Source: Lentisphaera araneosa HTCC2155
GTDB lineage: Bacteria > Verrucomicrobiota > Lentisphaeria > Lentisphaerales > Lentisphaeraceae
Length of the DNA stretch: 53,586 bases
Reading direction: 5' to 3'
Assembly: GCF_000170755.1 (NCBI RefSeq)
Contig: NZ_ABCK01000033.1
Location: 1-53,586, forward strand
Shown: positions 52,295 to 53,586 of the stretch, piece after piece
Layout of the letters: each line of letters starts with the position of its first letter
Position numbering within the stretch: the stretch's first letter is position 1
Notes under the pieces: model-generated
What the model saw: the letters and a program-made list of their open reading frames with translations, nothing else
What the model was told of the DNA's origin: nothing
Database searches by the model: none
Position numbers and translations under genes: made by a program

Positions 52295-52375
52295 GTACAA
52301 CGTCTAAACTGAGTTGTACTTTCTATTTAAATTGTGACTCATAACGAAAGTATCTACTCCAGTTTCTTGTTAGAT
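52295..52375 (-). repeat. attC-41 (type A)
   Basis: Cores GTACAAC and GTTAGAT. Type A with 'atctactcc' as in type B, an A/B intermediate. Confidence 0.9.
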
Positions 52376-52704
52376 TTTTCGTTTTTAATTTCTGATTTTA
52401 CTCCTCTGTAGAGAAGAATGATTGCAACTAGATAAATAGTTAAATCTATAAAACAGAATGTTGTATAAATACTACTCATTAATAGTTCTGTATATTTTTC
52501 ATTGGAGTCTGTGAAAACTGGTAAAAAATCACATGTTTTTCTGATGATTGATGTTACAATCGATACAATCAGTAAGTTTTTAGCTACGTTTATTTTTGAA
52601 TTATTGAACTTCTGTAAAAGGAGTTTACTGATCAAAAAGAGTAAGATGATTGGTACAATATCTATGTATGCTACTAAGGTAAAAAATTTGATTTGTATGT
52701 CCAT
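52354..52704 (-). CDS. Cassette gene: 3-TM membrane protein
   Basis: 116 residues with about three membrane segments (near 6-28, 42-64, 84-104) and a charged Lys/Glu tail ('KSEIKNEKSNKKLE'). The end and stop overlap attC-41. Starts 11 nt from attC-42. Not recognised. Confidence 0.6.
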   Translation of the reverse strand: MDIQIKFFTLVAYIDIVPIILLFLISKLLLQKFNNSKINVAKNLLIVSIVTSIIRKTCDFLPVFTDSNEKYTELLMSSIYTTFCFIDLTIYLVAIILLYRGVKSEIKNEKSNKKLE

Positions 52705-52715
52705 TTATGTTCCTA

Positions 52716-52796
52716 ATCTAACGTCTGAACTGAGTAGTACTTTCTATTTAAAATTTGACTCCAAACGAAAGTATCTACTCCAGTGATTTGTTAGAT
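52716..52796 (-). repeat. attC-42 (type B)
   Basis: Cores ATCTAAC and GTTAGAT. Type B; last attC before attI. Confidence 0.9.
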
Positions 52797-53008
52797 CTTT
52801 TCTTTTTTACTGTTGATAATTAGATTTTTATTTCTTTTTATTTGCTGATTCCGCATATACTTGGAATCGTATTCGATGCACAGTTTGCGTTTACTTCTGG
52901 TGAATTGCTGAGTTCGCATTTACTCAGCTTAATTTTGTGATTCCAAGAATAAAGTGAGTTGCTAAGTAGATGACGTAATAAGATAAAATATATTTTAAAT
53001 TTATTCTG
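52797..53008 (-). ncRNA. ORF-less cassette, family 2 (copy 2f), first cassette after attI
   Basis: Same as copy 2a with a few changes: both hairpins, plus CTTGGAATC and the distal GATTCCAAG. The loop-side change GCTGAG keeps the GCTGA/TCAGC stem. It is the attI-proximal cassette, hence the most recently inserted by the usual integron rule. No ORF. Confidence 0.45.
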
Positions 53009-53090
53009 ATCTAACATGGTTTTGTGCGTACGATGAGTTTGTCGGGGATGGTTAAGTTTTTCATGGTTTTAAGATAGCAGTGATGTTGTG
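53009..53090 (-). other. attI-side junction of the integron
   Basis: The core ATCTAAC at 53009-53015 complements the right core of attC-42; to its right the sequence stops looking like cassette DNA. The attI site should lie here, reading on the minus strand up to '...CATG|TTAGAT'. I cannot identify integrase-binding sites by eye. A 64-residue minus-strand frame at 53011-53205 overlaps it but has no convincing features. Confidence 0.5.
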
Positions 53091-53095
53091 AGTTT

Positions 53096-53124
53096 TGTAA
53101 TGCATTCACGATGTTTAAAGTCAA
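53096..53124 (-). promoter_or_regulatory. Candidate cassette promoter (Pc)
   Basis: On the minus strand, TTGACT (53124-53119), a 17-bp spacer, and ATTACA (53101-53096), pointing into the array 80 bp before the first cassette. The -35 is good, the -10 poor. Position fits a Pc promoter. Confidence 0.35.
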
Positions 53125-53187
53125 TAAGTGAGTCTTTGCTAAGTAGTAATCTGTGGTAGCCAGTACGCATAACCCGAGAATACGGGA

Positions 53188-53326
53188 GTTATGTGTAGTA
53201 TGCATAAGTCGGGGGTTGTATTATGAAGAGCCAAAAAAGGGCTTAAAAGTAGTTGTATTTTATTGCATTATTGAGTATGAATAAACCGGAAATGCGGGGG
53301 TTATGTGTAGTATGCATAAGTCGGGG
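53188..53326. repeat. Pair of 27-bp direct repeats with internal palindrome
   Basis: Units at 53188-53214 and 53300-53326, both reading 'gttatgtgtagtatgca' then 'taagtcgggg'; each is a partial palindrome (TTATG...CATAA). A further inverted partner 'cgcataacccg' lies at about 53166. They flank a small AGCC/GGCT hairpin and end a few bases before the integrase remnant, so they look like the end of a mobile element that removed the 5' part of intI. Confidence 0.65.
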
Positions 53327-53327
53327 A

Positions 53328-53492
53328 ATGCGGCGGAGGCATAGTTTTGCGACGCATTTGTTGGAGCGTGGGACTGACTTGAGGACGATTCAGGAGTTGT
53401 TGGGGCATGAGGATATAAGTACGACGCAGATTTATACCCATGTGCTGAGTTTGAACCAATCTGGGACGCGCAGCCCTTTAGATGATTTGTAG
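53328..53492 (+). pseudogene. intI: Integron integrase, C-terminal remnant
   Basis: About 51 integrase codons. '[19 protein letters not shown]' holds the catalytic His-x-x-Arg region (now 'RRRHSF'), '[18 protein letters not shown]' holds the His and the nucleophile Tyr, and the ending 'GTRSPLDDL' is typical of IntI C-termini. Everything before that, some 270 residues including the first catalytic Arg, is missing; there is no IntI-like sequence between 53016 and 53327. Orientation is opposite to the cassettes, the classical layout. Confidence 0.8.
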
Positions 53493-53586
53493 TTGAGGAA
53501 TCAGGAATTAAAAATTAAAAGACAGGCAGGCTCCGCATCAAAAGTGGTTAAAGCACTTTTGTGGGAAAGGGGGAAACTGTAATGTG
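53493..53586. other. Sequence after the integrase remnant
   Basis: 94 nt with no gene that I can see. A hairpin AAAAGTG/CACTTTT at about 53539-53561 could be a weak terminator for intI. Confidence 0.3.

Noticed and set aside
28028-52796. CRISPR array as an explanation for the regular repeats
   Set aside because: Repeats are 60-96 bp, in several families, imperfect palindromes with GTT/AAC cores, and spacers are 135-1500 bp with genes; this is an integron, not CRISPR.
53011-53205. 64-residue minus-strand ORF between the last cassette and the integrase remnant
   Set aside because: No RBS, no recognisable motif, it overlaps the expected attI and the palindromic repeats.

Overview
The window reads as a chromosomal piece of a PVC-superphylum bacterium, most likely Lentisphaerae. 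The basis is a type IV pilus / type II secretion-like locus laid out like the Akkermansia Amuc_1098-1102 region, a Tat-exported Gfo/Idh/MocA oxidoreductase of the planctomycete/Lentisphaerae kind, and an AT-rich Gram-negative gene style with many small lipoproteins. The assignment is an inference; the partial 16S gene at the left edge would settle it.

Layout. (1) 1-750: 3' end of a 16S rRNA gene, a spacer without tRNAs, and only the first ~75 nt of a 23S rRNA gene, which runs directly into a headless protein-coding frame (real rearrangement or assembly chimera). (2) 742-13390, plus strand: one apparent operon with a headless ORF, a PilM-PilN fusion, a PilO-like protein, an inner-membrane zinc-ribbon/Ca-repeat protein, three consecutive secretin paralogues, and a TLKVK-repeat membrane protein closed by a strong terminator. 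(3) 13443-24475, mostly minus strand: aldehyde dehydrogenase, imelysin-like lipoprotein, an overlapping rlmN-rnc-recJ-membrane protein run, an HNH nuclease, a two-gene unit pairing a Card1-like CARF/PD-(D/E)XK nuclease with a small membrane protein, a Tat oxidoreductase and a zinc-ribbon protein. (4) 24517-25624: a gene remnant and two small membrane-protein genes. (5) 25631-53015: a large integron cassette array read on the minus strand. (6) 53016-53586: attI-side DNA and a 5'-truncated integron integrase on the plus strand, so the array has the classical layout (intI divergent from cassettes) but no complete integrase in this window.

The array is the main feature. I located 42 attC sites plus one half-site, in about seven sequence families. 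At 41 of 43 intervals the 7-bp cores at the two ends of a cassette are exact complements, as expected for a cassette excised and inserted as a circle. The two exceptions coincide with mobile-element damage: an IS256-type copy lacking target duplications, and a tyrosine recombinase/IS91-type pair. Cargo is mostly small unknown proteins, many membrane or exported, plus a VapBC pair, RraB-like, DUF6940-like, DUF2262-like and ParS-like proteins, an IS91-type transposase that is itself an intact cassette, and eleven cassettes without a convincing protein gene. Those eleven fall into two sequence families with conserved hairpins and are the best candidates for undescribed biology here, together with the CARF nuclease/membrane pair found with no CRISPR locus in view.

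Three insertion sequences lie in the array. Two interrupted cassette genes can be rebuilt in frame across the insertion, giving exact insertion points.
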